NCBI GenBank assembly: GCA_963971535.1
Contig: OZ020593.1
Location: forward strand, 39,035,935-39,099,934
DNA: 64,000 nucleotides
Reading direction: 5' to 3'
From: Notolepis coatsorum
Lineage: Eukaryota > Chordata > Actinopteri > Aulopiformes > Paralepididae
The translations under genes and the position numbers were made by a program. Within the stretch, counting starts at the first letter, position 1. Each line of letters starts with the position of its first letter. This document shows positions 13,211 to 24,994 of this stretch, piece after piece. The notes beneath the pieces are model-generated. The model saw only the letters and a program-made list of their open reading frames with translations, did no database searches and was not told where the DNA came from.

Positions 13211-13398
13211 AAAGGTGTGAAATCTTCATTTCTGATGTATTTTAAAACTGAAATGCTGTCAGTCCAGAAACAAGATTTCTCCAGGCAAAGCTGAATTTCT
13301 GCTCTGAGCATGGTGTCCACACGAACAGCAAGAACAGCTGCAGTGAGTTCCAAGTGTGGAATGGTGACTTGCTTTAGTGGGCAAACTCTGGCTTTACC
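13088..13398 (-). pseudogene. BEL/Pao RNase H fragment
   Basis: The reading frame starts at the truncation with GKARVCPLKQVTIPHLELTA, the typical block at the start of the BEL/Pao RNase H, and continues with SCFWTDSISVLKYI, where the Asp of WTDS is a catalytic position. The ATG at 13353 is internal and not a real start. A frameshift lies between this piece and the next one at about 13100-13210. In a live element this domain degrades the RNA strand of the cDNA hybrid. Confidence 0.8.
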
Positions 13399-13746
13399 TA
13401 TATTAGTTTATCTGCGGCTGGTGTGAGCTGGGTAGTGTAGTTTTATGAAATTTAGACGTCCATCGAAAGCCGCGGGTCTCCTCTTTCTTAGGACTACAAC
13501 GATATCATGGCGGCTTCCTGTCCTGCAATGCGTGGAGATTTTTATAAGCTCACATTTCGCTAATAACACTTAAAATCATTGATAAACAAACGTATATAGT
13601 GCTGAAAATATACACTTTGGCTGCTGTTTTTATAGGCTTTACTCTTTGCTATATTTGAAAAAGAAACACAACATCACTTAATACATACTGTATTGATCTA
13701 TTTGTGACGTGAAATAAATCTCGGCCCGGTAACGGGCTGATCAGGG
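13399..13746. other. No gene seen
   Basis: Spacer between the BEL/Pao truncation and the LINE tail. Nothing recognisable. Confidence 0.5.
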
Positions 13747-14735
13747 TTCAAGTTCAAGTTTCTTTATTTGTCATACAAAAATACAGAATACTTTTATATA
13801 AAATGCTTCTTTTTGTTTTGCTCCAGAGATTGTGCTAGATAAAAATAGATAAGTATAAAATAAGTATAATAAGTATAAAATAAGGTGGCTAAGTGGTGCA
13901 GTGGGCAAGGCGCTCGCCACTAACGCAGGAGATGCTGGGTTCGATCCCAGCTCTCGGCGTTGCTTCGGCTTGGCTGGTCGTTCATACTAATACAATTGGC
14001 AGTATTAGGGGGTGGGAAAGCCGGTGGGTGGGGATCGGAAATTGTGGACAGCGACTCCTACAGGTCGGTTGGTGCGCCTGTACAGCAGAATCAGGAAGTA
14101 TTGGGGGCAGTGTGAGCCTCCCACGCGTTACTCCTCGCCACTGAGAAATGGCGCTGTGCAGGGGAAAAAATGCGACGGCTGCCTCCTCGTGTACCGGAGG
14201 GGACACGTGATGCAAGGCTTCGTCCACATTGCAGCCGACCAGTGGGAGGCATGGTCTAACAACGTTCGAGACAGGGGAGGGTAGAATTGGATAATACGAA
14301 ATTGGGATGGGAGAAAAATAGAACATGGGGAGAAAAAGTAGATAAAAAAAAAGAAAAACGTATAAAATAGAAGTCAAGTACGTAGACAAAAGTGTTCAAT
14401 ATACATATATACAATATACAATGCAGAGTAGAAGTAACTGAGTTACAATACAATATACAGTACAATGCAGAAATGGGATGAGGTACAATTTAGGTACAGT
14501 AAGGTGTAATGAGGTATGAGTTGTAGTGCAAATTCTTTACCAATAAATATAAAGTGTGTTAAGTGTCTAAAGTGGGTAAAGTGGGTGCTGCAGTGAGTTG
14601 TTTGTTTAAAGTGAGTGTGTGCGTGTGGATGTGTGTGCTGTGAGTGTATTTGATAGTTTGTTACATAGTGTTATTGTCATTTAGCATCCTGATGGCCTGG
14701 GGATAGAAGGCGGTTAAATGTGATTCTGGGACTCC
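13747..14735 (-). mobile_element. LINE 3' end (same family as 38400-41645), split by SINE
   Basis: The complement of this stretch matches 41150-41645: the end of the ORF with AGGATGCTAAATGACAATAA, the CACTTTAAA/CACCCACTTTACCC 3' UTR, the ACGTACTTGACTTCTATTTT block and the AAGAAACTTGAACTTGAA terminus. It is a 5'-truncated minus-strand copy interrupted at 13885-14359 by a SINE. Removing the SINE joins the two halves at the expected place in the UTR. Confidence 0.85.
13885..14359 (+). mobile_element. tRNA-derived SINE (family A), copy 1
   Basis: The head carries pol III box A-like TGGTGCAGTGGGC and box B GGTTCGATCCC, followed by a roughly 370-bp body and an A-rich tail with GGGATGGGAGAAAAATAG. 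It is flanked by GTATAAAATA (13873 and 14360), a target duplication taken from the LINE UTR. It therefore inserted after the LINE. Confidence 0.9.
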
Positions 14736-15544
14736 GGAAAGCAGATTACTAGATTGTTAGTGGGGCAAGCATTATCTGTAGTGCTCCAATTTTTTATTTG
14801 GATACATCATTACAGTTTGAACTTTTAATATTTCACCATGCAGGTTTGAATGGAAGTTTGATTGAAAAGTGACAGCCCTAGGCACCAGTCAGTGGGAGAT
14901 GCAGGAGCCACACAATTCCTCTCTCTCTCTTTCGCTCTCTCTCAGAGCAAACAAACCTACAATATTTAACAAATGCAGAGACCATTTATTACCATTGATT
15001 ATAATTACCGGTCACAAAAAGTCACAAACACAATTGGAGGATGGGAGAAAAGGTAAAAAACACAAAATAAAAAAAGATTAAATAATAATAATCTGGTTGG
15101 AGTCTTATTTTGCCAAATAGTGAACATTGGAAAGACTTTTCTTACAAAATGTTGTTGTAACTAAGAGATTCACAGAAAAAAATTATCTTTTTTGTGCATA
15201 GACTTTTATCAACTTCTAATACGAGTTTCATGCATAGAACTAGGTTTCACGTGAGCATTTCCTGGTTGATAAGATAATGGCCTAATAACCAATAGCGAAC
15301 ATTAAATACACTCAAGGATCAGATGGCCCACCTATTGCGTGATTCCATTCTCAAGTTACAAGACGAAACATCCGGTGAGTGTCATTTGACAAGCCGTTCG
15401 GACGAGTGACCACGTCCAGTTGTGAGCGGTCCTGAACTGACGTCAGCTCTGAAGGCGATCCCAGACAAGTGCTGACAGTGGGGGAAGGTGACACAAGAAG
15501 ACGAAGAAGTCCATTGTTTTGACTATAGCATCGAAATGAATGGC
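14736..15544. other. No gene seen
   Basis: AT-rich unique DNA with a short CTCT run near 14921. No coding or transposon signal beyond background. Confidence 0.5.
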
Positions 15545-15560
15545 AGTGGATGGCCATTTT

Positions 15561-16022
15561 TATTTTTTCTCCCCATTTTTCTATTTTTCTCCCATCCCCA
15601 CTTCGTATTATCCAATTCTACCCTCACCTGTCTCGAACGTTGTTTAGACCATGCCTCCCACTGGTCGGCTGCAATGTGGACCAAGCCTTGCATCACGTGT
15701 GCCCTCCGGTACACGAGGAGGCAGCTGTCGCATCTTTTCACCTGTACAGCGCGATCTCTCAGCGGCGAGGAGTAACGTGTGGGAGGCTCACGCTGCCCCC
15801 GTTGCTTCCTGATTCTGCTGTACAGGCGCACCAACCGACCTGTAGGAGTCGCTGTCCACAACGTCCGATCCCCACCCACCGGCTTTCCCACCCCCTAATA
15901 CTGCCAATTGTATTAGTATGAACGACCAGCCAAGCTGGAAGCAACGCAGAGAGCTGGGCTCGAACCCAGCATCTCCTGCGTTAGTGGCGAGCGCCTTGCC
16001 CACTGCGCCACTTAGCCGCCCT
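15561..16022 (-). mobile_element. tRNA-derived SINE (family A), copy 2
   Basis: The complement reads the same tRNA-like head (GGCGCAGTGGGCAAGG, GGGTTCGAGCCC) and body as the other copies, ending in an A-rich tail at the low-coordinate side. A perfect 16-bp target duplication AGTGGATGGCCATTTT lies at 15545-15560 and 16023-16038. On the insertion strand the duplication starts with AAAA, as expected for an L1-type endonuclease. Confidence 0.93.
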
Positions 16023-16154
16023 AGTGGATGGCCATTTTGGATAATCATGCCGAATGTTTACTGGTGCACACATTACAAAAACCTTTGTGAAACATTCATT
16101 TTCAGTGGGATTTCTATAAACTTTGGACCTGTACTACATAAGACTTCAGGCTAT

Positions 16155-16392
16155 AGGGAGCTCCAGTAGCTCACCGCGTACCTCGAGCGCTATTTCGGCG
16201 CCGGGGACAACCGTGCTCGTCACGGATCTGGGGTTTAGCGAGTTCGAATCCCGGACTGCAGCCGTGCCTTTCCCAGAGTGTCTTCCCCCCATCTGTACCC
16301 CATTCAGCCTGTTTCTGTCGGTCATCCTTGACCAGAGTAAATGCGATAAACGCAAAAAAGAGCCAGCGGAATGGCCAAAAGTTTAAAAAAAA
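16155..16392 (+). mobile_element. Second tRNA-related SINE type, about 238 bp
   Basis: Box B-like GAGTTCGAATCCCG at about 16240-16253, a non-coding body and an A-run at the 3' end. It is bracketed by a perfect 15-bp duplication AAGACTTCAGGCTAT (16140-16154 and 16393-16407). The body is unlike SINE family A. The duplication starts with A, again fitting L1-type mobilisation. Confidence 0.85.
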
Positions 16393-16407
16393 AAGACTTC
16401 AGGCTAT

Positions 16408-16997
16408 GGAACCATTATGTTTTCCAGCTCCTACCTCTCAGCTGGTACTTAAAAACAGGCATCATTAGCACTCAAAGTGATTTATCTTTATTGTTTAAGA
16501 AACGTCAGAATGTTACCTTTCAAAAAGAGACCAGACTCATGCATGTGCTATACGTATAAAGAATAATAAATAGCAGATTACTTTGGGTGTGCAATCGTCA
16601 AAAGAAAAAATAAATCTAGCCCCATTTTTGCCCGATCCTTAAGAGGTTAACCTGCAAACATCAGACTATTCTGAGAACTGCTGCAGACACACGGATATAC
16701 GGACAGATACACACACTGGAACGATTACATGATTTCCTCCAAGCTTCCACCTGGTGGAGATGATAACACTACATTTTCCCAATAGGGCCAATAGACTATA
16801 GAAGGTATTTTAAACAGCTATAGAACAGTGAGCAGTTCAGCATAAGTCTCTTGAAATGGCAAGTTAGTTAGTCAAGTCAATTAAAGACTAAGCCCTTACT
16901 TTTGGGTCACACATAACTGGTTTATTAAAGCCCCCATTTGAAGTAGGCTATTAAACCAATAAGCATTGAAGGAATGTTTAAAAATGATAACCTTTCA
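16408..16997. other. No gene seen
   Basis: AT-rich unique DNA without recognisable elements. Confidence 0.5.
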
Positions 16998-17450
16998 GGG
17001 CGGCTGGGTGGCGCAGCGGGCAAGGCGCTCGCCACTAACGCAGGAGATACTGGTATCGAGCCCAGCTCTCGGCGTTGCTTCCGGCTTGGCCGGCCTTCAT
17101 ACTAACACAATTGGCAGTGTTAGAGGGTGGGAAAGCCGGTGGGTGGGTCCTGGTCGTTGTAAACAGCGACTCCTACAGTTCGGTCGGGGCGCCTGCTCAG
17201 CGAGGAAAGAATCTAAGGGAGGTAGTGTGATCCTTCCACACGTTACACTCTTTCAGTGAGAGTCCGCGCTGCCAGGTGAAAAGAAGCGGTTGATTGGCTA
17301 CACATGTGTCGGAGGAAGCATGTGAGCCTCCACTCTCCCAGACCGACTGTAGGGGGTAGGTGCGCAGCGACCAGGAAGGGGATTGGGAATTGGTATAACG
17401 ACTAACATTGGGATGGGAGAAAAACTGAGGAAAAACGAGGGGGGGAAAGA
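16998..17450 (+). mobile_element. tRNA-derived SINE (family A, second subfamily), copy 3
   Basis: Head GGTGGCGCAGCGGGCAAGGC and the same body start, but the distal half has GGAGGAAGCATGTGAGCC and GACCGACTGTAGGGGG in place of the usual GGAGGGGACACGTGATGC segment, a version shared in part with the copy at 35800. An imperfect duplication may flank it (AAAATGATAACCTTTC against AAAATTATAACATTTC). Confidence 0.85.
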
Positions 17451-18586
17451 TACAAATATATATAAATAAAAAATTATAACATTTCTCCTTTAAAATATTA
17501 GTTATATCTACATTGTGAGAGTCTAATAACAATGGTTATGAAAATCAGATGTTTGTTCCAAGCATGCTGATCTAAGAGAACACGGACTATAGGCCTAGTG
17601 TGTGAGAAATGGCCTATGCTAAGTGATTGAAACACCTTTGAAATACAGATTTAGTATGACATAACGTGAGTTTTCTATTTAATGGTTAAGATTTGCTTGT
17701 ACTGTGTGTGACTGGATGAAAACAAATATATTTGTCCAAAAGTCTAAACAAGCTATATATTTTTTTAAATGTTCCATAATAGGCTCCTTCCTATCTTCCT
17801 TCTCATCACATGCACTTTCACCATGGACTAATAAGATTAGTGGCCTTTATCGATTATGTGGCAGGCAATAGATAGTATTTGAGCTACATTTTGTGAGTGT
17901 CATTGATTGGTGGATGCATTAAGTTCAGCCATATGTAATACTATGTGCTCAGAGGTGCTAAGGGGATATTTCTGGGATTAGCATGTAAATATGGCTCTAA
18001 TGCAGACTAACAACATCCTTCTCTGGTGGATTGTTTTGCATAGAGTTTAAAGAAACGACAACATAATGTATTAGTGTGATGCTATGAGTGCCTTACTGAC
18101 TTACGGACCCTAACCATTCAGCATCTGCAACACAAAGGTCTAAAGATCTACGTATATGGCTATAAATGTTGACAATACAATAACATTGGTATTTACTCAG
18201 AAATAAAAAATCAATGTGAAATACCTCAAAAGCAGTGCATCAATGATTCACAGAAATCAGAGAGAAGACGAAGAAGAAGAGATGTCGGACCACCACCGCC
18301 CTCGCCTGGGACTGTAAATCTGCATTATAAGGAATTCAAATCAAGCAGAGTTTGCCTAGCTGTTCATCAGTGCTCACCATGTTAATACTCTCTCCCGAAA
18401 AATTATTACACTGCCAACATCCCCAGTGCAGCATGGTACAGTCCCAACTCTCCTCCCTAAGAACTACAAGTCCCACCCAGGCGTGCATGAGGTGCCGAAA
18501 TCCTCAAATCATGCTAGGTTGAGGCATCTACTTCCTCCAGCGGGAAAAGGTACGTGGAATGTCTAGACAGCGTGAATGTCACAAGA
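17451..18586. other. No gene seen
   Basis: AT-rich unique DNA. No reading frame of note. Confidence 0.5.
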
Positions 18587-18611
18587 GGGGGGGGGGGGGG
18601 GGGGGGGGGGG
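18587..18611. repeat. Run of 25 G
   Basis: Homopolymer G, likely G-quadruplex-forming and prone to sequencing length errors. A second G run of about 15 lies at 19097-19111. Confidence 0.9.
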
Positions 18612-18820
18612 TACACATTACCCACCGGAAAAAATGGAGGCCTCACCTACAACTTAATTCGAGTGGATTTGCAATAGGACCGTTTGCGTGGCAAGAACAC
18701 TGAGGGATAAAATGGACTCAATATATTCATTCCAATGTCACTTTCAGTGAGTCAAAACAATCTTAGAAATTAGGCTTTAATAGGAATCTGATGCTGGAAT
18801 AAATTGCATGGACATGTTCA

Positions 18821-18845
18821 CGCACACACACACACACGCACACGC

Positions 18846-18901
<56 letters not shown>
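18821..18901. repeat. CA microsatellite
   Basis: (CA)n with a few CG steps at its start. The flank at 18960-19380 is unusually GC-rich but shows no identifiable gene. Confidence 0.9.
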
Positions 18902-18903
<2 letters not shown>

Positions 18904-20516
18904 GCACATCCATAGCTCCATAGCTTCCTGGTGGCGCAGTACTATTTGAGTGTGTGGTCTGACGTTGCCGCTGTGTGCAGCGCCCAGGGGCTGATGGATC
19001 GCCTGGGAAGCGTCTGGAATCTGGCCGGAATTCCACAGACAGGCAGGTGAACGGGCCGGTGTGGCTAACCACTGGTCCACGGGGGCTCCCGCCGAAGGGG
19101 GGGGGGGGGGGTACTGGGGGCAGGACGAGGCCCACGAAGACCAGCTGTGGTGCGGCTTGCGGCTGGAAACCCATCCACGGTTTGGCAACACACAGGCGCT
19201 TTAGACCAGAAGAAGAACGAGGGAGAAAGAAAAAACAAAAGCTGCTGAGGTTGCAGTTTTTGGGAGCTCAAGCTCTGCCATGCGGTCCCGTGCAGCGATG
19301 GCGGCCACTGATAGGAAACGTGAGAGGAAGACTCACACCCGTCACCCGGGGGCCCAGTCCATGAGCTCATCCTCTCATGTGTTCTAATACAAGAGGATGT
19401 GCCAAGATACTATTCCCACTGCTTACAAAAGAAGTCAGCTGGCCAATAGAGAATTAATTGGTATGAGACAATCACAGAGGGGGGATTTTATGACCGAATT
19501 CCAAAACATAAACAATGGAACATTATGACTCACGCTTGTGTGGATAATGTTTTCCACGTTTGGTAGGGTTCACGAATACACGGCCCTCACTTGTTTATAT
19601 ATTCGGCGAGGCATTCCAGTGTGGAATCAGGAGATACACATGCATTGATAGTTGATATCAGAGGCTGAAAGATAGGCTCCAGGCTGCATATTTAAAGACC
19701 TAATCTGTAATCCAAATAAATATACAAAAGGGTGAAGACGTTACAGAAAACTAAAGGCATGGGACCGATACATTTTTGTTCATGTTTAAAAAAGCTGAAT
19801 GGAAGATCTCTTACTGGGACTGACCAGTATTTGACAGCTATACATCAAATAGAGTTTGTGTGTGTGTTTACATTCATATTGTTTATAAAAATGTATCCTT
19901 CACTGATTTTGAGCTACGAAGGGATGAGATAGAAGAGTATTTTCCAGTCTGATCTCGCTCTTCAACAATTTGCACACTGACATAACCACTGAATCACAGT
20001 GTGACTTTATGCACTCTAAAGGTAAATAAGAGTAGCCCCACCACCGAACACAAAGTGATTGTGTATTATGCTGTATGTAACAGCTAAACACAAGTTCTAT
20101 ATGACTTGTGAGACCATAATAGATTTATTTACATTTGTAATGTTTGTAAATATTATTATTATTATTAATATATTTTAAATCCTGGTGATTTGTGAAAGTT
20201 ACAAAAAGCCCACTTCTCTCCCATGTACAAATCAAACTCATCTACAATCTCGCTGTGTACGTAAATACATCTTAAATTCACATCAATTCTGGATTGGGGG
20301 CTTTGATGACCCTGTAATATAGGCTACCCTGTAAAAGCCTTCTAATATCACGCCTCCACAAGGGCAGGTTAGCTCCTCTCACGCAGAGTGACTAGAAAGT
20401 GATGTGATGTGTCCTGATTGATGCCTCATTTGTCTCCGAGCCTCGTTGCCCTCCTCCCTGATTAGATGTTTTACCCCCGCCCTTCTCTCGCTGTTCCTCC
20501 AGCCCCTCTATAGGAA
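18902..20516. other. No gene seen; GC-rich at 18960-19380
   Basis: The GC-rich first part has overlapping open frames on both strands (up to about 140 codons), but their composition looks like random GC-rich sequence and none resembles a family I know. The rest is AT-rich. Confidence 0.4.
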
Positions 20517-21812
20517 GAGTGTGTATGTGTGGTGTGGGGTGCTACATGCTCTCTCCTGGTGCAGAGTGTGTGTGTTTGTATGTGTGGGGTGCTACATGCT
20601 CTCTCCTGGGTGCAGAGTGTGTGTTTGTTTGTATGTGTGGGGTGCTACATGCTCTCTCCTGGTGCAGAGTGTGTGTGTTTGTATGTGTGGGGGTGCTACA
20701 TGCTCTCTCCTGGTGCAGAGTGTGTGTTTGTATGTGTGGGGGTGCTACATGCTCTCTCCTGGTGCAGAGTGTGTGTGTTTGTATGTGTGGGGTGCTACAT
20801 GCTCTCTCCTGGTGCAGTGTGTGTGTTTGTATGTGTGGGGTGCTACATGCTCTCTCCTGGTGCAGAGTGTGTGTTTGTATGTGTGGGGTGCTACACTGCT
20901 ACATGCTCTCTCCTGGTGCAGAGTGTGTGTGTTTGTATGTGTGGGGGTGCTACATGCTCTCTCCTGGTGCAGAGTGTGTGTGTTTGTATGTGTGGGGTGC
21001 TACATGCTCTCTCCTGGTGCAGTGTGTGTGTTTGTATGTGTGGGGTGCTACATGCTCTCTCCATGGTGCAGTGTGTGTGTTTGTATGTGTGGGGTGCTAC
21101 ATGCTCTCTCCTGGTGCAGAGTGTGTGTTTGTATGTGTGGGGTGCTACATGCTCTCTCCTGGGTGCAGAGTGTGTGTTTGTATGTGTGGGGTGCTACATG
21201 CTCTCTCCTGGTGCAGAGTGTGTGTTTGTATGTGTGGGGTGCTACATGCTCTCTCCTGGTGCAGAGTGGGTGTTTGTATGTGTGGGGTGCTACATGCTCT
21301 CTCCATGGTGCAGAGTGTGTGTTTGTATGTGTGGGGTGCTACATGCTCTCTCCTGGGTGCAGAGTGTGTGTTTGTATGTGTGGGGTGCTACATGCTCTCT
21401 CCTGGTGCAGAGTGTGTGTTTGTATGTGTGGGGTGCTACATGCTCTCTCCTGGGTGCAGAGTGGGTGTTTGTGTGTGTGGGGTGCTACATGCTCTCTCCT
21501 GGTGCAGAGTGTGTGTTTGTATGTGTGGGGTGCTACATGCTCTCTCCTGGGTGCAGAGTGTGTGTTTGTATGTGTGGGGTGCTACATGCTCTCTCCTGGT
21601 GCAGAGTGTGTGTTTGTATGTGTGGGGTGCTACATGCTCTCTCCTGGTGCAGAGTGTGTGTGTGTTTGTATGTGTGGGGTGCTACATGCTCTCTCCTGGG
21701 TGCAGAGTGGGTGTTTGTGTGTGTGGGGTGCTACATGCTCTCTCCTGGTGCAGAGTGGGTGTTTGTATGTGTGGGGTGCTGCTACATGCTCTCTCCTGGT
21801 GCAGAGTGGGTG
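20517..21812. repeat. 48-bp minisatellite, about 26 copies
   Basis: Tandem units built on GTGTGTTTGTATGTGTGGGG, TGCTACATGCTCTCTCCTGG and TGCAGA. Spacing between TGCTACATG words is mostly 48 bp, ranging from about 47 to 52. Units contain no stop codon in any forward frame, so all three plus frames stay open for about 1.4 kb. These are repeat artefacts and not genes. Confidence 0.95.
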
Positions 21813-23424
21813 CCCCCCCTCCATGGCCACACATGGACCTGTGGCCTGCCTTCATCCTTAGACCCCCCCTTCCATCCTCGTCCCCTGAGTTTACCCTTGT
21901 TCCACTAAAGACGGCAATGATAAGGTATCGAGGACGGCATGGCAACGCAGGGGCTTGGAGGCAGAGTGCGAGTGTGTGTACGTTCTCACACAAACACACA
22001 CGTGCACACACACACGCACAGAGGCCTACTTCCACAGCTTGAACGGGGGCTGTGGGCTCAGGGGTGGTGGTGGTTGTGGGTGGGGTGGTGGGCTAGGAGC
22101 TGACACGTTTCTGCTAACAATCACATCACACACAGAGACCCACATTCCGACTTCCTGATCCCTCTCCTTGCCCCCCCACCCTGCCTCTCCGTTCCCCTCT
22201 GTCCTACCGCCAGTCCTCCTCCTCCCCCCGGAGGCCCTCGGTGGAACTGTGCCACTGCGGGACAGGGCTGGTGGTCAGGAGTCCTGTGCAAAGTAGGCTA
22301 CATTATACAGAGTCATAGAGAATGATGCCCGAGTGGAGGCGGTATCAAGGTTTAGCAAGGGAATTGCATATCACAGTTGTGGGTGACAAAAAATTATGTG
22401 ATTGTTGAATATTTCTTTCTCTTAATATTTTCCTTATTTTTAATTGCTGTTTTTTAGGTACATTTAAATATATACATTAATACAATCATCTATTACATTC
22501 TGACATAATAAGCTGTCAGTAGGCTACAGTGGGTGAAGCATAATGTCTTGTACTCTGCTGCCCTCTATTGGACTTTGGCGTGTACTTCACTTGAGGAGAA
22601 AAGGCTTCAGTCACTGAGAGTCGACTTCATCTCCACTGCTGGCGGCCGTTTCTCACTGTTAAGAAACGTGACTCCTAAAAAAGAACTAATCACCATAGTA
22701 TTTCAACTTCCACTTCACAAAATGTCACAGACAGATGAAAACATTGATAAATACTATTACCTGAATGTGGATTTGCAATTACTTCTTCGATTAACTGTTG
22801 TCATGGTAATAATAACTAATGAAGATCTGAATAAACAATCAACAATTGCGCATAGCAGCTTGAGTCTCGAGTCACGTACCTGCTTTACAGAAGGAGCCAT
22901 CAGCAGCGGCGTTCATTTATACCTGTGGGCAAGTTATACAACACCTAGAAAATAACATGTCCATTACACCTTCACACTGGAGAGCATTCACACATAGCTC
23001 CCAGAGAGGTGGTGCTTAGACAATACACACTCATAAGTACATATTAGACACCGACGTATATACATACGCATGCGCACGCACACACATACGTAAAGAATTA
23101 GGCTTGGGAGTCTCACGGTGTGGTCTGCACTAACCTGCCTTCTCAGATCCTGGAGGTCTGGGGGCCGTCAGCTCTCACTTCAGTGAGGTGTGTAAAATTC
23201 GACCTTTGACATGTTCAAAAGCACAAATAATAATGATTCCCCCGCAAGATGAAATCCTAAAATCACTCATTTTCACTATAGTTCCGGCCCACACCGATGA
23301 CAACAACAGAGTTAGTTCATATGGTTTAGTGTGGATAAAGAACGTGCCAGGATCGTTGGTGTGGATGCACTCTCAGGGGTCACAAGGTCAACTTCCGACT
23401 CGCCTCAGAGCGCCCTGCGGTTAT
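21813..23424. other. No gene seen
   Basis: Contains a short CA-rich patch near 21985-22020, a GGTGGTGG-rich patch near 22060 and a C-rich patch near 22170. A 140-codon plus frame at 22533-22955 has no recognisable similarity. Confidence 0.45.
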
Positions 23425-23534
23425 GGAGGAAGAAGAAGAAGAAGAAGAAGAAGAAGAAGAAGAAGAAGAAGAAGAAGAAGAAGAAGAAGAAGAAGAAGAA
23501 GAAGAAGAAGAAGAAGAAGAAGAAGAAGAGGAGC
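23425..23534. repeat. GAA/AAG trinucleotide microsatellite
   Basis: About 35 uninterrupted GAA units. Pure GAA tracts form triplex or sticky DNA and can block replication. Poly-Lys, poly-Glu, poly-Arg and poly-Phe frames over it are artefacts. Confidence 0.95.
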
Positions 23535-23836
23535 GAAGCACAACACAACGCCAGTTCAGTCTGTGCCTCCGTCTTGTCCGAGTGACCAGCCCGTATGACG
23601 GGTGGTATGGAGACGGGCACTACGAGCCACATGGCCACTCGGTGTCTTCAAGACGGAGATCAGACGACCACTACTGTACAGTTCATGCTCTCACTCCCAC
23701 AAAATTCCATTTGAGCTTCTCTGATTGGTTAAGAAGAGGGAGCCTCCGCAGTTAGAGTGGAATATCTTTGCACTGCGGCTACACTGGTCAATGAAACCCA
23801 CTCACGGTAGACTGTGAGTCAGTGTGTCCACGTTAA

Positions 23837-24108
23837 AGGGGTAGTTCTGAATTTTAGAACTCTAACCCTATTCGCTACTTACCAGTGATGATGTTGATCA
23901 CTAGAGTCCTTTCTCAGCACAGTCCATGCTGTTCCTCATACTGGCTCCAGTTAGTTCAACAAGACAACTGAAATCTACTTGTGCACAACAAGTAGATTTC
24001 AGTTGTTCTCAGTCCCCATTGACTGAGGAACAGCATGGATTGTGCTGTAAAGGACTGATAAACATCATCATATAGGAAATAGATTAAAAATAGACGAGAA
24101 CAAAACCT
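23837..24108. mobile_element. 272-bp foldback TTAA MITE
   Basis: TTAA on both sides (23833-23836, 24109-24112). Termini AGGGGTAGTTCT and complement AGGTTTTGTTCT are loosely inverted. The core is a perfect 19-bp hairpin (23964-23982 with 23988-24006, loop of 5), and outside it lies an inverted pair around AGCACAGTCCATGCTGTTCCTCA. The AGGGG end resembles the large palindrome at 51238. Confidence 0.75.
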
Positions 24109-24128
24109 TTAAGATATGTTTTGGAGCA

Positions 24129-24441
24129 GGGGCGGCTAGGTGGCGCAGTGGGCAAGGCGCTCGCCACCAACGCAGGAGATGCTGGGTTAGAGCCCAGCTC
24201 TCTGCGTTGCTACCAGCTTGGCTGGTCGTTCCTACTAATACACATTGGCCGTATTAGGGGGTGGGAAGCTGGTGGGTGGGGATCGGACGTTGTGGACAGC
24301 GACTCCTACAGGTCGGTTGGTGTGCCTGCGCAGTAGAATCAGGAAGCGACGAGGGCGGCGTGTCCCTCCCACGACGCAGACCCTCGCCGCTGAGAGATCG
24401 CGCTGTGCAGGTGAAAAGATGCGACGCCTGCCTCCTCGAGT
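24129..24441 (+). mobile_element. tRNA-derived SINE (family A), copy 4, 3'-truncated
   Basis: Head GGTGGCGCAGTGGGCAAGG and box B-like GGGTTAGAGCCC, and body up to CTGCCTCCTCGAGTAC. It stops abruptly where the TTAA-element fragment begins. Confidence 0.88.
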
Positions 24442-24685
24442 ACTAGAAATCACCAAAACTATACACGTATTCAAAACGGTATAAAACGGAAATGTACAGA
24501 TGAAAAAACAATCCGTTTCGTACATGTTGACTGCAAGCAACGCATTGATAAGCGACGTGTGTATTAGACCCATAGCCATAATTTAAGATATATCTTAAGC
24601 ACTCGCAAATATCCCCGTCCTCCCATTGATTAAAGCGGTGGCCATCTAGGCCCAATTTCCCGGAAGGGGCGTGGCGCTCAATGTG
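24442..24685 (+). mobile_element. TTAA-family element M2, right part only
   Basis: Matches the right half of the element at 42474 (ACAGATGAAAAAACAATCCG, then CATAGCCATAATTTAA) and ends GCGCTCAATGTG followed by TTAA (24686-24689). The left half is missing at the SINE junction. Confidence 0.75.
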
Positions 24686-24702
24686 TTAATAAAACCTGTC
24701 TG

Positions 24703-24990
24703 ATGCACAACAGATCGCTGACGCTGTCGCGTCCTTGACGAAGACGGGTAGGAGCACTTGGATTGGTCCCCGGGCGCGGTACCTCGCCGACCCCCTGTCT
24801 GCTCTCGGCTGCCCTTGGGGAGAAGGACGACGGGATGGGTTAAGCGCAGAGCTCAATCGCATCGGCAACCCTGAGAAAAAGACAATACATGTGTGTGTAT
24901 TCCTGTGTGTGTGTGCCGCCCATTGCATGTCCCATGTCGTTGCATGCCGAATAAAGACGTCTCTAAAGAGGTCCTGCATTATTATTATTA
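24703..24990 (+). mobile_element. SINE family B, 5'-truncated copy
   Basis: Matches 28360-28581: CGTCCTTGACGAAGACGG, GAGCACTTGGATTGGTCCCC, AAGGACGACGGGATGGGTTA and a tail ending AGGTCCTGCATTATTATT. The tRNA-like head is absent. Confidence 0.85.
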
Positions 24991-24994
24991 AGCA

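Larger units (their letters stand above)
11545..13398 (-). mobile_element. pol: BEL/Pao LTR retrotransposon, pol 3' half
   Basis: The minus strand gives, in order, the RNase H region, a BEL-specific linker, integrase zinc finger and catalytic core, and the C-terminal domain found after integrase in BEL/Pao elements. Gag, protease and most of reverse transcriptase are missing upstream of about 13398, and no LTR is visible. At least three frameshifts and one in-frame stop break it. The 11545 edge coincides with the TTAA of element M1, so insertion or deletion there may have removed the 3' end. Confidence 0.9.

Noticed and set aside
13893..14284. Possible tRNA gene and small proteins in SINE copies
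   Set aside because: Box A and box B belong to a repeated SINE with a long non-tRNA body and target duplications. The conserved small frames recur only because the SINE recurs.
18975..19364. GC-rich overlapping frames on both strands
   Set aside because: Composition-driven open frames without motif, start context or similarity that I recognise.
20446..22042. Overlapping 459-507 codon Cys-rich plus frames
   Set aside because: They are translations of a 48-bp minisatellite that lacks stop codons, in all three frames at once.
23188..23755. Poly-Arg, poly-Lys, poly-Glu and poly-Phe frames
   Set aside because: Direct translation of a GAA microsatellite.
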